A stretch of DNA of 25,553 bases from assembly GCA_003118195.1 (NCBI GenBank), contig BEXV01000046.1:432047-457599 (forward strand), in the 5' to 3' direction. Each line of letters starts with the position of its first letter. Positions within the stretch are counted from its first letter, which is position 1. The notes under the pieces were generated by a model. It was not told the origin of the DNA and made no database searches. It was given only the letters and a program-made list of their open reading frames with translations. This stretch comes from Hemicentrotus pulcherrimus. Taxonomy: Eukaryota > Echinodermata > Echinoidea > Camarodonta > Strongylocentrotidae. Position numbers and translations under genes: made by a program. This document shows positions 1-11,000 of the stretch, piece after piece.

Positions 1-632
1 ACACCTTGTTCAGTGCTTCTGAATCAGTGACACCTGACACCTTGTTCAGTGTTTATGAATCAGTGACTCCTGACACAATGTTCAGTGCTTCTGAATCAGT
101 GACTCCTGACACCATGTTCAATGCTTCTGAATCAGTGACTCCTGACACCATGTTCAATGCTTCTGAATCAGTGACTCCTGACACCATGTTCAGTGCTTCT
201 GAATCAGTGACACCTGACACCTTGTTCAGTGTTCATGAATCAGTGACTCCTGACACCATTTTCAGTGCTTTTGAATCAGTGACTCCTGCCACCATGTTCA
301 GTACTTCTGAATCAGTGACTCCTGACACCATGTTCAGTGCTTTTGAATCAGTGACTCCTGACACCATGTTCAGTGCTTCTGAATCAGTGACTCCTTACAC
401 CATTTTCAGTGCTTCTGAATAACTGTCTCCTGACACCATGTTCAGTGCTTCTGAATTAGTCACACCTGACACCTTGTTCAGTGTTTATGAATCAATGACT
501 CCTGACACCATTTTCAGTGCTTTTGAATCAGTGACTCCTGACACCATGTTCAGTTCTTCTGAATCAGTGAGCCCTGACACCATTTTCAGTGCTTGTGAAT
601 CAGTGACTCCTGACACTATGTTCAGTGCTTCT
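1..632 (+). repeat. 36-base tandem repeat array (about 18 units), truncated at left window edge
   Basis: The stretch is a head-to-tail array with a strict 36-base period. From base 6 about 17.5 units fall exactly in phase, and the window opens inside a unit, so the array continues to the left. Read on the plus strand in the phase of base 6, each unit encodes 12 residues close to MFSASESVTPDT. Variation is concentrated in codon 1 (Met, Leu or Ile) and codon 5 (Ser, Phe, Tyr, His or Cys); the Glu-Ser-Val-Thr-Pro-Asp-Thr part is almost constant. The Leu-first units carrying Tyr or His start at 42, 222 and 474, each preceded by the same silent variant, which suggests blocks of units were copied together. 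The array ends abruptly near 632. It could be a coding repeat rich in Ser and Thr, or a non-coding minisatellite. Confidence 0.95.
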
Positions 633-656
633 ATGCTTACGGTGTGTTGTACATAA
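6..656 (+). pseudogene. Repetitive 12-residue reading frame interrupted by one stop; coding status uncertain
   Basis: One frame stays open through the whole array except for a TAA at 420-422, where the usual TCA codon of the repeat (Glu-Ser) reads TAA. The same phase resumes at once and runs to a TAA at 654-656, after a short non-repetitive tail (MLTVCCT). No indel breaks the phase in 18 units. The other two plus-strand frames are closed by the repeat itself, and the minus-strand frame VSGVTDSEALNM is closed by variant units near 55, 230, 395 and 485. There is no visible start context, signal peptide or splice site, because the left part lies outside the window. It may be a nonsense-broken exon of a Ser/Thr-rich repetitive protein, or a satellite whose 36-base period happens to hold phase. 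Confidence 0.3.
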
Positions 657-1026
657 ATTCAATCTGCCTGTCTTTTCCTAGATTATGGTAATGACAAGCT
701 TTATTTATTGACCGATATTACACAAGTGCAACGATGAAAAAGATCATAATGTACGAAAAGATGTGCGGTCTAGTGGAAACTGGTAATTTTATCTAGATGG
801 CCACTCCATATCCAGGAGAGGGATTGGAGTCGTTAAGAATAGTAGTGTGTATAATTACGTACAAGTCTAGAAACATGAAATGTTTCACATCAGAGTGATG
901 TATCTACAAGGTGTGAACACCTTGCGCCAGTATAAATAACTCCACTAGACGGGGGTAATGATAAAAAAAAACGCCTTGATCACTTTAGCTACACAACGTA
1001 ACTCTTTACACATACCGATAAGAAGG
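657..1026. other. Unassigned unique sequence
   Basis: AT-rich sequence between the repeat array and the GA microsatellite. I see no open frame of note, RNA gene or repeat in it. Confidence 0.5.
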
Positions 1027-1087
1027 GAGAGAGAGAGAGAGAGAGAGATTGAGAGAGATAGAGCGAGAGAGAGAGAGAGAGAGAGAG
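1027..1087. repeat. (GA)n microsatellite
   Basis: About 60 bases of GA dinucleotide repeat with a few interruptions (GATT, GATA, GAGC). Open frames crossing it encode only alternating Arg-Glu and are artefacts of the repeat. Confidence 0.95.
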
Positions 1088-1292
1088 CCGTTGGCTATAG
1101 TCTATGTCGGGTTATTTCAAAGAAATACCATCGCCGAGTCATGTTGCACAAAACCAACAACACACCTGCCTCGTGGGACTTCAGATAAACTTGATCTACA
1201 TGTAGAAAAGCATGCAGTCCCACCCGTCTGTTTTACTGTGAATGTTCAAAGATGACACACGACACCAAAATGGTATATTTGAGTGTCATATT

Positions 1293-1349
1293 TACCCCAG
1301 GGGTAGATATTCCTTGCTTGCGCAAGGAATGCAATCGTATGTCGATTGC
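1293..1349. other. Cluster of three consecutive perfect hairpins
   Basis: Three perfect inverted repeats sit side by side within 57 bases. TACCCC (1293-1298) pairs with GGGGTA (1300-1305). ATTCCTTGC (1309-1317) pairs with GCAAGGAAT (1322-1330) across a 4-base loop. GCAATCG (1331-1337) pairs with CGATTGC (1343-1349) across a 5-base loop. Spacing between the hairpins is 3 and 0 bases. A weaker 5-base pair (GGGAT and ATCCC) follows near 1400-1420. I do not recognise an RNA family, and no enclosing stem is obvious. It could be a structured RNA, a binding-site cluster, or the internal part of an old transposon. Confidence 0.6.
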
Positions 1350-1687
1350 CTAAAAGACCGGACTTCAAACCTCATGCCGTGTTAGATAAATCGAGGGGGA
1401 TAGACTTTCAAAATCCCGAACATTCTCATTTTTTGTTTTGACATTACGGGATACAGACCCATTTTTGGTACACACGTTTAATCGTAAAATAATCAATGAT
1501 AAATCATCAGTATGTTCAGACAGCGTTTCACGAAGTTGATTTCGTTATTGTTCATCAGGTCTAAAGAATGTTTTCGTTTCTAATAAAAAGCCCTTTAAAT
1601 ACTTCACAGGATGAAACTAATCCTCAAATAATTGGCAAATATGTGAATGAAATCCCCGGGGATGTTGTACACTCCCCAAGTAAGTAT
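1350..1687. other. Unassigned sequence
   Basis: No gene or RNA seen. It contains a perfect 12-base palindrome, ATCCCCGGGGAT, at 1652-1663 and is otherwise unremarkable. Confidence 0.4.
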
Positions 1688-2207
1688 TAGGGACTTTTAG
1701 ATTGAGTGGACGAGAACACGACGAACACCGACTAATCATGCGTGCCAACGTACTTAACTGCCCACGTTGACTTCAATTAGAAATCTTTTAGATTGCATTC
1801 GACGATATACATGCATGCAGTAAGTAACACTTTGAACATGACGGACAAAGAAAGAGGACAAAATATACAGTTCCTCATTCTACCCTCAACAAAAGAACTT
1901 CCCTTCACTGCTATTATGTAAAAATGTGTAGAACAGGTGAATATGCATGTGACACTTGTTCTACACATTTTAAACATAATAGCAGGGAAGGGGGTGATCC
2001 TTTGTCTACCGAGGAACTAGTACCTTGAGCATGTAAAGGCGATATAAATATCAATATGTTTGTATGTATGTATATACTAGATTTAGGAAAATAAAGGTTG
2101 ACGCATTCTCGAACGCCGACTGAGACGACGTAACGCATGCGCAGTGCCTTAAAATGACGGCACACGTTGCAGTCAAAGCTGTCGACGTGCAAATCTAAAA
2201 GTCCCTA
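1688..2207. mobile_element. Foldback-type inverted-repeat element, about 520 bases
   Basis: The termini are a perfect 16-base inverted repeat: TAGGGACTTTTAGATT at 1688-1703 and its complement at 2192-2207. At the centre a second, longer inverted repeat pairs 1901-1939 with 1953-1992 (36 of 39 positions plus a one-base gap) around a 13-base loop. The sequences between also pair loosely, for example the AGTTCCTC-like blocks near 1870 and 2010. A subterminal copy, CTTTTAGATTGC, lies at 1785-1796. The immediate flanks share ATT if the element is taken to begin at AGGGAC. This is the structure of a non-autonomous DNA transposon with long inverted repeats. No transposase is encoded. The superfamily cannot be fixed from the termini alone. 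Confidence 0.75.
1901..1992. repeat. Central 39-base-arm hairpin of the foldback element
   Basis: The arms are CCCTTCACTGCTATTATG... (from 1901) and its near-complement ending at 1992, with a 13-base loop at 1940-1952. The two arms differ by three substitutions and a one-base indel, so they are not under perfect correction but are far more alike than the rest of the element. Confidence 0.85.
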
Positions 2208-2277
2208 TTATCTCATTATCGTTTCCTATATGGCATGGAGTTGAACAATGGAGAAGATGAATGATAAAATAGGGAGA

Positions 2278-2278
2278 C

Positions 2279-2309
<31 letters not shown>

Positions 2310-2330
2310 AACAGACAGACAGACAGACAC
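2278..2330. repeat. Compound GATA / GA / CAGA microsatellite
   Basis: Consecutive GATA (2278-2296), GA (2297-2309) and CAGA (2311-2328) runs. The order suggests one repeat evolving into the next by single-base change. Confidence 0.95.
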
Positions 2331-2485
2331 AACGCATCAATGAGCGACATAATTACAGAGATATGGGAACGTATACGGCAGAACAGTCATACAAACATAC
2401 ATAGAGAAGAATTCCAATCCATCCAGCAAGTTATAAAGAGCTATAAAGAGATGAGGAAGAAAACAATCAAATTAAAGAAGGTATT

Positions 2486-2543
2486 GAGAGGAAGAGGGAG
2501 AGAGGGGTGGAGAAAGAGAGTGGTGAGGGAAAGAGAGGGGTAG

Positions 2544-2585
<42 letters not shown>

Positions 2586-2639
2586 AGAAAGTCGTTGAGA
2601 GAAAGAAAGAAAGGGAGAGAGAGAGAGGGGGTGGTGGGA
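2486..2639. repeat. GA-rich purine tract with (GA)n and (GAAA)n cores
   Basis: About 150 bases almost free of pyrimidines on the plus strand, with a pure GA core near 2546-2574 and GAAA repeats near 2599-2612. Several minus-strand open frames here (Ser-Leu repeats) are products of the CT repeat and not genes. A mirror-symmetric purine run of this kind can form triplex DNA in vitro. Confidence 0.9.
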
Positions 2640-5600
2640 TGGCGAGATAAAGTCGATGGAATACATTGCATAACTCTTGTATCATACTCAGAAGAGATCA
2701 CCCAACGATAATTACACAAACACCATAAAATGACTGGGAGCATGACTTTTAACTCAAATCCAAGATTTGGCCTCTGTACTTTCATGCACCAAATTAAAAC
2801 GACCCGTCAATAAAACCCTTATTTTTCCAACAGCATTACCCTCGACTACTCTTTACTTTCCACATGCTTGAATCTTTTATACTAAAGAATGGATGAACGG
2901 TTTTGGTTAATATCCGTAGAAGGGCTACTTGCCTTTATGTTTGCGAAAGTTGGTTAAAACGATATCTTTTGTGACTGTTATCAGGTGTTAAAAATCAACG
3001 TGATCAAGAAAAAAGTCATCGAACTCCCGGTGAGAGAGATTCAAAGAGCAGGGCGAGTTCTGGTATAGAGGTGGGAATAATTCTTGAACTTTCTTATTAT
3101 TTCTTTTTCCTGCTGGGTTTGAAAAAAATTAACCATGAAAAGGATTGTTCTTTAACTGCCCCAACATTAAAACACGATGAGAAATAACTGAAAGAAAGTT
3201 TTGACCAAACTTTCATGTCACATTGTGAGTAGTATTTGTGCGCAGCAAATGTGACTTCCCGTATTAAAGACTGGATCAATTTCTTATCATGCTGATGTCA
3301 GATTTCAAAACCTCACGCTATATAAACATCACATCACACGTATGACAAAATCAACCAATCGCTTTTAGACAGCCTCCACAATGACCAGAGCTCAATTGTA
3401 TATTTTGTATAGTGTAGTCAATGAACATGAAACATGAAAGAAAGTGAAAAGTAAGACTGAAACTTATCTCTGTTCTTGAACGCATGGGTGAAGGTCGCGT
3501 ACATGTTATACACTATTAGGGAAAAGATGTGACTTCAATCTGACAACTTCTTGACGGTGGTCATAGTGCAGCTTTAATATCATACATCTTCAAATCGCAC
3601 AACGATGCCACAAGCAAGTAATAAAGAACTCCTTTTTACCAAGTTGATATGTCAATCCAAAATAGGGCTGTTAATACTTGGCACCAATATCCTACATCGA
3701 TCCCCTCTTTTCACACACTTGGGCACTGAGTGTTAAGTCATTATTGACCTTTGTGATATTAAATATTGATGAAATTCACAATGAAATTGTAATTTATTTT
3801 CGTGCTAAATTCTATATACATATTTACTTACGCATCAAAGATCATCACCCAAGTGTCCGTCCAGTTGACTCTAGAATGTTAGCACGTTTACACCGCAGGA
3901 GCTATTAAATAGTTGTACTCAGAAAGTTCAAGTGCTTGAAGTATTCGGTTAATTGAACATGACTAGGGATATGTTTGTATTAACAACAATTTTGTGTGCC
4001 GAGTCATCACCTAGACACGAAAACAGTAATGAGCTTCGTTCGCGGAGTACAGTGCGACTTTACGAGGTGTTCTATCGTTTAGAAATGCATGTCAATAGTA
4101 CAGACGGATTTCCAATGACAAAAGTCGGTTACAAGGCTCCTTATAACTTTACACCTATCATCTATTTTTACGGAATCAATGTCAATGAAAAAGGGAATGT
4201 CACTTGCTGAGTCATTATGGATATGCACATTGGCGGATAAAAGAGGGGGTGGGATACAACCTGCCCGTCGCCCTTTTTTGTCGCAACTTTTCAAAATCTA
4301 ATTGTCGTACCTTGAATGCCCCCCCCCCGGGACTGTGAAACACCTTAAAAATATATACGAGATCCTGGATCCGCAAGGTGAAAGTTAGTAGTCCTGATTG
4401 CTGTAAATGAGCTAAGAGTTTTGATACCGGACGTAATGCATATCGTCTTATGTTCCCAAGGCATTATGAGTACTAACAATTAAATACAATAAATGAGTTT
4501 AACTATTTTCCGGGCACGTGGTGACGAAGGGGCTAAATATCTAACACATCTCGACCATACAGTGTATGATGATACCGTAAACACAGGAAGACCAAAATGT
4601 GCCAAACTTCGAGATCCATATCTTTTTCTTTCATGTCAGATATTTTTCTCTTTCCTGGTAAATTATAGTTTATCCCAAGTCGAGGCCGCAGCGAAAATCA
4701 CAGTAACATCACAGCTACTTGGACATTCTCACGACAAACAAATTCTTTGTGCCCTCACAGCATCATCAGATGCCCAAGTATTTAGGATACCATTTCACCA
4801 AAGCACAAAGCACAGAGTATTGGCTCATTAACACGCCAGTGTACGCTTGTGCAGAGTGTGACCCATTGTAATGAAGTCCTTGCAATATTTCTCTCCCGTT
4901 TTTTTTTAAATTCAAGTACTGTACTGTTTTCAAAGGAAATTAACATGTGATTCACCTGAAGCACAACTTGCTTTGTATTTGAAGAAATTGATTCCTTAAG
5001 TTTCTCACAAATTCCCGAACTGGCCATGGAGTAGTGGCCGTTGCTTACGTGGCGTCATTACAATTGCGTTAATTCTTGCGCTAATCAAGTCCGTGGAGGC
5101 AATTATCCCATATACGCCATACTGCAACGCAGGGTTTGTACCATTCATTTTGCATTCATTACTGTTTTGTGTGGCATCACTATCACTTGGTGTGTCAAAG
5201 ATAGCGCCAGTAGCTGACGCAGTTCTACGTCACTATGTCAGCAAATGGTATCTCGTGTTCAACGGGTATAATGCTCAGAGTAGCACTTGATAGGAGTGTC
5301 ATTATTAGCAGACATAGCGCGCCAACTAGCGAAATAGAACTAGTGCATCAAGCAAATCGACTTACTCTTGAGGAAGGTGTATACATTAAGCACTCTGCTT
5401 TGGCTTTCCTCATCCCTTCACCCGTAATCCTCTGTGTATTCATCTCATGGATTAACTTAAGTAAGAAATCTGTTTTAATTATACAGGATAATCAGCACTG
5501 TGGGTTCTAGCACAGTAGGGTGCTAATTCATTGAAAAGGATGCCGAGAATTTCTGACTTGCTCAACGATCTTGCTGATGAAGCGCCACTGACATTTTGTG

Positions 5601-6540
5601 CGCATATTACTAGGCTTTATCACGTTTCAATACTCCCAAAACAATCTCTACTACTGAATGTGCCCCTTACTTTGATGAAGTCATCACGTTCCTACTTCTT
5701 CACAATATTTTGAGATAAATTTGAATAATGTCCTGTTTTTGTATATTAGTGTCTTCCATTTGGTTTTCCCTGCAGCATCTTGTGCACGGTGGTCGACTAA
5801 ACACGTGAGACCTTCAGCCGGATCATAATGAAGAAGGCAGAAGAGACTGGTGTTGGTCACGCCTTGTCACTCCAATAATAAGGGACTACATTCCACCAAT
5901 AAAACATCTCATTCGAATCAATGTTAAATTATGCGTAACGATGACATTCCATTTAAAAGAAGTTGCAAGAGAACTGAGGTATGTGTCATTACATCTCCAA
6001 TGAAAGAACCGCCGTTTTCCAGACGATAATGAAAATCCACTCAATCAATGAAGCATTTGTAATTTGTCTTTTCTACGAAGAGATACTCGCTTTATATATC
6101 TCCATAAGTAAGCAAAATTTAAGTCATTCAGGGAGATAATCTATGAAGTTTGAAGCAATAGACGACTGCCTCTGAGCAGTCAACTTGTTAAACAGTTTAT
6201 GCTATTTGAAATGAAATCCAAAGACATAAATTGGTAGACATGAAGTGTAAAGATCATTTGAAGCTCATTTATCTTATGGTCATTCTTAATATTAAGTTCT
6301 CCGTGAGAATAAGTAAGAAGAGCGTATTTTTACAATGATTTATTAAGAATTGTGACTAAAATTATAAGTATTTGCATTCAATAATCCCAACAATTCCTTT
6401 CTTTAAATTATAAACATAATTCTATATTATGTATTACTTCAAAAGGGAATGAAATGAAGTTAAGTGGAATTTATTACTAAAATAGAATATATCCGCATAT
6501 AGTTGTATATGGTACTGACAGTAACGTTGCAACTCTAAAT
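2640..6540. other. Unassigned AT-rich sequence with only short open frames
   Basis: About 3.9 kb without a recognisable gene. The longest open frame is 112 codons (4493-4831, plus), with no familiar motif; other short frames near 3953, 5235 and 5531 also look random. A 10-base C run lies at 4319-4328. A roughly 50-base segment at 3055-3105 resembles 15689-15739. Exons too short or too diverged to recognise cannot be excluded. Confidence 0.4.
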
Positions 6541-6545
6541 TTCAA

Positions 6546-6640
6546 CTTTGCGCCTCCCCTCCCCTTTCTCCAATCCCTACCCTCTTTCTCCCTTCCCTCC
6601 CTCCCTCCCCCTCTCTTTCTCTCTCTTTCTCTCCCTCTCT
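6546..6640. repeat. Pyrimidine-rich low-complexity tract (TCCC / CT)
   Basis: Almost pure C and T on the plus strand, built from CCCT, CCTCC and CTCT motifs. It is followed at 6655-6662 by a TTTCAG, which looks like a splice acceptor, but the sequence after it has no sustained open frame, so I do not call an exon. Confidence 0.85.
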
Positions 6641-6759
6641 CATTCCCACACCTCCGTTTCAGCTTAAACCATCTTTCTCTCTGCTACTTTCCATTATGGG
6701 AAATGACCTTACAACAATGTGAATATTCAATCACTGTTCACTTAAAACTTTTATGATCA

Positions 6760-6967
6760 GTTATATAGCTAATGAGTTTAACTCCTAAAGACTCGTTTCA
6801 GTACATTCAGAAAATTTTCACTAAAAACTTGTAATACACATTTATAGCTGCTCTTTACTGGTATGAACTCTTAAAGACTCTATTAGTACATTCGGAAATA
6901 TTTTAATCACAAGTAGATCTGAACAAATAGGATTAACTCCTGAAGATTCTATTAGTACATCCAATGA
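6760..6967. repeat. Degenerate tandem repeat, three units of about 70-86 bases
   Basis: Three diverged copies share the core AACTCCTAAAGACTC (starting near 6780, 6866 and 6935) followed by a TTAGTACATTC-like block. The first two also share a TTATAGCT-like block upstream (6762 and 6842). Spacing is 86 and then 69 bases, so the third unit is shorter. No coding meaning is apparent. Confidence 0.75.
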
Positions 6968-7650
6968 GAATGATACCGCGAAACGACATTTTTCGATAAA
7001 CAGTTTATACCCAAGAGTATCTAAGTACACAATCAATGAGCTGCATTTCTTTCAGTTGAATGCTTTTATTTTATTTGTAGGAGTTCTTTACAGGTTGGAT
7101 CGTTCTCTTACGCTCTATACCTCTTCGATTTTTTACAAGACCCTCGCTCTCTGGCGGTGCTTCAAGGGACCAGCTAAGTTAAAGAGTTGGAAAAAGCCCT
7201 GAAGAACTGCGTCCATTTAAATGATATTTCCATCAGCGTTACGTTTGTAGCTACTGTAAAAATCGGACGAAACCTAGTTCAGCTTTTTTAAAACCAAAAC
7301 CCAATCGCTTACTTAATAATGAAAGCTGCTTAAACTGCAGAGTTACACATTTAATTTCATAACAAGACGCTCGGCAAGAAAGCTCACACTCTTGACAAAA
7401 ACGCTCATATACAAAAAATAATATGATTAAGTTTGAGTTTTCTTAATTAATTTGTATTTTTCATGTTTCATGAGATTCTGTTTCCCTTCTTTGACGTATG
7501 TTAAACTACTTTACACTTCCATTTCCACTTCAAGATGCAAATTATACCTTTAAGAAGATGTCATTGACAGTAAATACATGTCGCTTACAAGTAGCAATTA
7601 GCATATAACTGGCGTTCAACAAAATTACACTCCTTGGGACATGGATCTCA
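6968..7650. other. Unassigned sequence between two degenerate tandem repeats
   Basis: No gene, RNA or clear repeat seen. The part from about 7600 may hold a badly eroded extra unit of the following repeat. Confidence 0.35.
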
Positions 7651-8032
7651 GGAGGACTAATTTTCGGCTTAAATTACATCGATTTGGGAATATTATTGTT
7701 TTGTTAACTACATTGTAAAAACTGGTCTATGAGGACGTCACTATTTGTGTGTCTTTTCAAAGATTATACTTGTATTCCATATTAATGAGGGCTAATTTCC
7801 GGCTTAACTTTACATCGATTTGGGATTTAATCGCACATAGCAAAACTGGTATTTGAGGGCGTCACAATTCCTTTGTCAATTCATGGACTATACTTACATT
7901 TCATATCGAGGGGACCAGTTTTCAGCTTAACCCTTCATCGATTTGGGAATATTATTGTATTTTTAATTAAACACAGTTTAACTGGTATATGAGGACCTCT
8001 CTATATCTACGTGTCATTTGTAGGATTACAGC
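7651..8032. repeat. Degenerate tandem repeat, three units of about 120-135 bases
   Basis: Three diverged copies start near 7651, 7786 and 7908. Each opens with a GAGG-x-CTAATTTTCGGCTTAA-like block, then CATCGATTTGGGA, then an AACTGGTATATGAGG-like block, then a GTGTC or TTTGTC block and a TATACTT-CATTTCAT block. The order of five shared blocks in each copy makes common origin clear. The divergence indicates age. I do not recognise the monomer. Confidence 0.8.
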
Positions 8033-11000
8033 CATGATAGCTTTATTATTTGATAAGAGGTGGCCTCTTTTTTAATGCAATCATTCGTTTTGCCAGAATG
8101 TAATGACAGAAATGAAATTAATGTGATAGGTAGGCTTACAATGATTAGCCATGAGTAAAAGATGGCTTGATTAATACACTGTCTCTGAAAACAAAACGCA
8201 CATTGTGGTGAGAGTGGGGAGTAGAGAGATGGGGGCGGGGCTTTTCTGTATCTTATCGAGTCAATGTCCTCAGCGCCGGAGGGACATTTTTGAATATGAA
8301 TTATGAATGAAATCAATCGTTGTTTACCTTTGATTTCATATATGCTACACATAATCGATGGCACATGCACTCATAGTTTTAAAGGCCGGCTGTACTTGTT
8401 TGGCAAGGAGGGATTAGACCAGCGTGGTCAATGACAGGTGGCTATCTCATCAACACTAAGCTCTCAATTAACATAAGAAAAAGAGAATCATGGGGGACCA
8501 AAGGTCACCGATTATGCATTTGTTTTCTGTATAGAGGGAGCAAATAGCGGCAAGTAGGACAGTGGGGCTTTAAATAACCGTATGATGAAAATAGCACAAA
8601 ACGTTTCTTTCCTAACCAAAGTCCCAAGAGAATCGACACTTGGCACTCCAATCTGGTGACCTTTAAACAACCTATTTTGTCCTCCACCTTCATCTCTCAC
8701 ATCCTAGGTCAATAACGACTATTAAAGGTCGAGGAAGGCTTAAAGAGCAGATGTGATTTCGTCAAAGTTCAAGATCGCGATTTTAAAGCATTCATGGCGC
8801 ATTTGCATTGGCCGATTTTTAAGTATTGACGACGGACACTTTGTACAACAAGGATCAAACTTATTGGGGGACAGGAACTGGAAATGTGTAATCGAAAGCA
8901 GAGTGAACTTGGTAAAGCCAGGTCGGGATTATACTCCCATTCGTCAATATACCAATTCCCTTTGGTATAGATGGGGCTAAATCGTGTCAGAATGAAGTTG
9001 TCAAATATCATATCGCAATATTTGCGGGCATGCATGCATGATAGTCACTTTAGTTGGAGCAGGTAAAAGGTATTGTGTGGGGCAGTTATTTCACACGTCC
9101 AAGCAAGACCCTTTTTGGTGTTATTTGGACACAGAAATCCTCCCTGGGTACCTCTTGACCCACCCCTATCCATTCACACGAATACTCTAGTACAATATTA
9201 AGAAAACATCAACAACAACCAAAGAATATTTTTAGTTTTTTGTTTTCTTCATTCTAAAAACTTTTTTTTCCCCAGGTGAATAAACGTAAAATCAGAATAT
9301 AATGTCCCAAACAACTCTACCTTTCTGGAAAGCTTCCCGAAGAATCATTTTCAATGATCTCCTTCTTTATTTCGCGTTTTGTCTGTGAGCAATAATTCTA
9401 ACAAAATCTCCAACAATAAAGGACCAAAACAAAATCGAATATTTTTGTAGCACCATATTTTACGGAAATCTCTGACAAGCAAAAAATGTCAAGTTTTGTT
9501 TGGTATGTGTTTCAAAAACCTTGGGGCAGTCGTCACCCTGCCCCTTCCCCTTGAAGCCGCCGCTGGTCTTATCGTTCACTTTGTATGAGCAAATCAAATC
9601 AGGAACATGCTTGCAGTGGGAAATGGTTTGTATGATTGTATCTTTATCACTTTATGCCATTTCATTGCAAAGAGCAATCCATGCCGCAATATAGCAAAGA
9701 TGACCGAATAAAACAGCAACGTGTATCTGAAATTGGTATAAAAATGAACGTAATTACGTTTCTTTACGAAATCCCGTTATAGCTTGACACCAATATAATG
9801 GACGCCAATACCGTATCCACTGTAGTGTACTCTCAATATTGACGTCTATTACGTTTAAAGTAAAGCGATGATTTGAAGAAAAAAATTACCAACAAAACCT
9901 CGTACAATAAGAGTTTACATACAACTACATAATACATCGAATTGTATAATGTTCTATATCCAATCGGATATCTCACGCGACTCTACTGGATTAAGGTAGA
10001 GATAAAGATGTTTGGTTGTACACCATGTAGTTAATGCTGGTGCTATGTTATGTATTTCAACTGTAAGTTAAGATGTATCAGACATTCTGTGTCACCTAAC
10101 ACATATTATATTATTCGAATAAGATGATAAAACGCAACTTTATTTATTTACGAAGAAGTCGTAATTCAAAATCCTCACCATATAGTTAGTGGTGGTAATA
10201 CAACGCAACAATATAATATAAAACAAATTATGAAGAACATAGAATAAAGACAGTGGTAGTTGAGGTCATGATATTATTTGGCAATGTTTCTGACAGGAAT
10301 AATAAAAAATAATGACATTGAGAATACTTATGACGGTGAACAAAATCAAAATCACGTTATTGTGTGCAAGGTAATGCGTTTATTAACTGTGTGTTGGGCG
10401 TGGTGAGGCAAAGACAGTACTCGTATTGTTGCCATTGTGATGACAATGCTGTTGGCCACCAATATTGGCGGTTGTGGGAGAGGCTGTTGGTGCTGGTAAA
10501 TAACAATCAATATTTGGTATGGAATCAAGGTTAGACGTTTGCAAAATGCTAATATTATCTTTTGAGCCATTATCAGAAGTAATCAACAATAAAACACGGT
10601 CTAATAAACAGAAATCAACCAACTAATGGTAAACAACAAAGTACACCTTTTAATATTTGTTATTAATTTCTGGTCTTCATAACCACAACCATAACCCAAT
10701 ATATTAATGCCTTCATGAAATCCACCCCCAAGAGAGATACTGCCCTTCGTTTCAAGACATTGTTTATCCACCAATACCACGGTCTGTTCATAAAATAAAT
10801 CATACACAAACAAGGGGAAAATAACAATACCAATTTTCTCATGGGCCAGTTATTCCACTTTAAGGTGTTTCCATTCCCTTTTACCCGTATTATTCCATTT
10901 TAGCAAGTTTATTACCTTGGACTCGCTTGAAAACTGGGCCATTACCGCTATCAAAAAGCGTCATAATGAGCCTCAAGACGTGACAAGTGGTTCTTAATGT

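Noticed and set aside
1026..1255. Open frames through the GA repeat
   Set aside because: They encode Arg-Glu repeats from the microsatellite and random flanks; no coding signal.
2278..2330. CRISPR-like or direct repeat array
   Set aside because: The repeats are simple GATA/CAGA microsatellites with no spacers, in a genome that is evidently eukaryotic.
2441..2785. Minus-strand open frames of up to 114 codons
   Set aside because: Long Ser-Leu runs come from the CT repeat on that strand; three frames are open at once, as expected for low complexity.
4493..4831. 112-codon plus-strand open frame as a gene
   Set aside because: No motif, no partner exons, a length expected by chance in several kilobases of six-frame translation.
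6655..6720. Exon after the pyrimidine tract ending in TTTCAG
   Set aside because: The sequence after the CAG is itself low complexity and the frames close soon; the acceptor resemblance is explained by the CT-rich tract.
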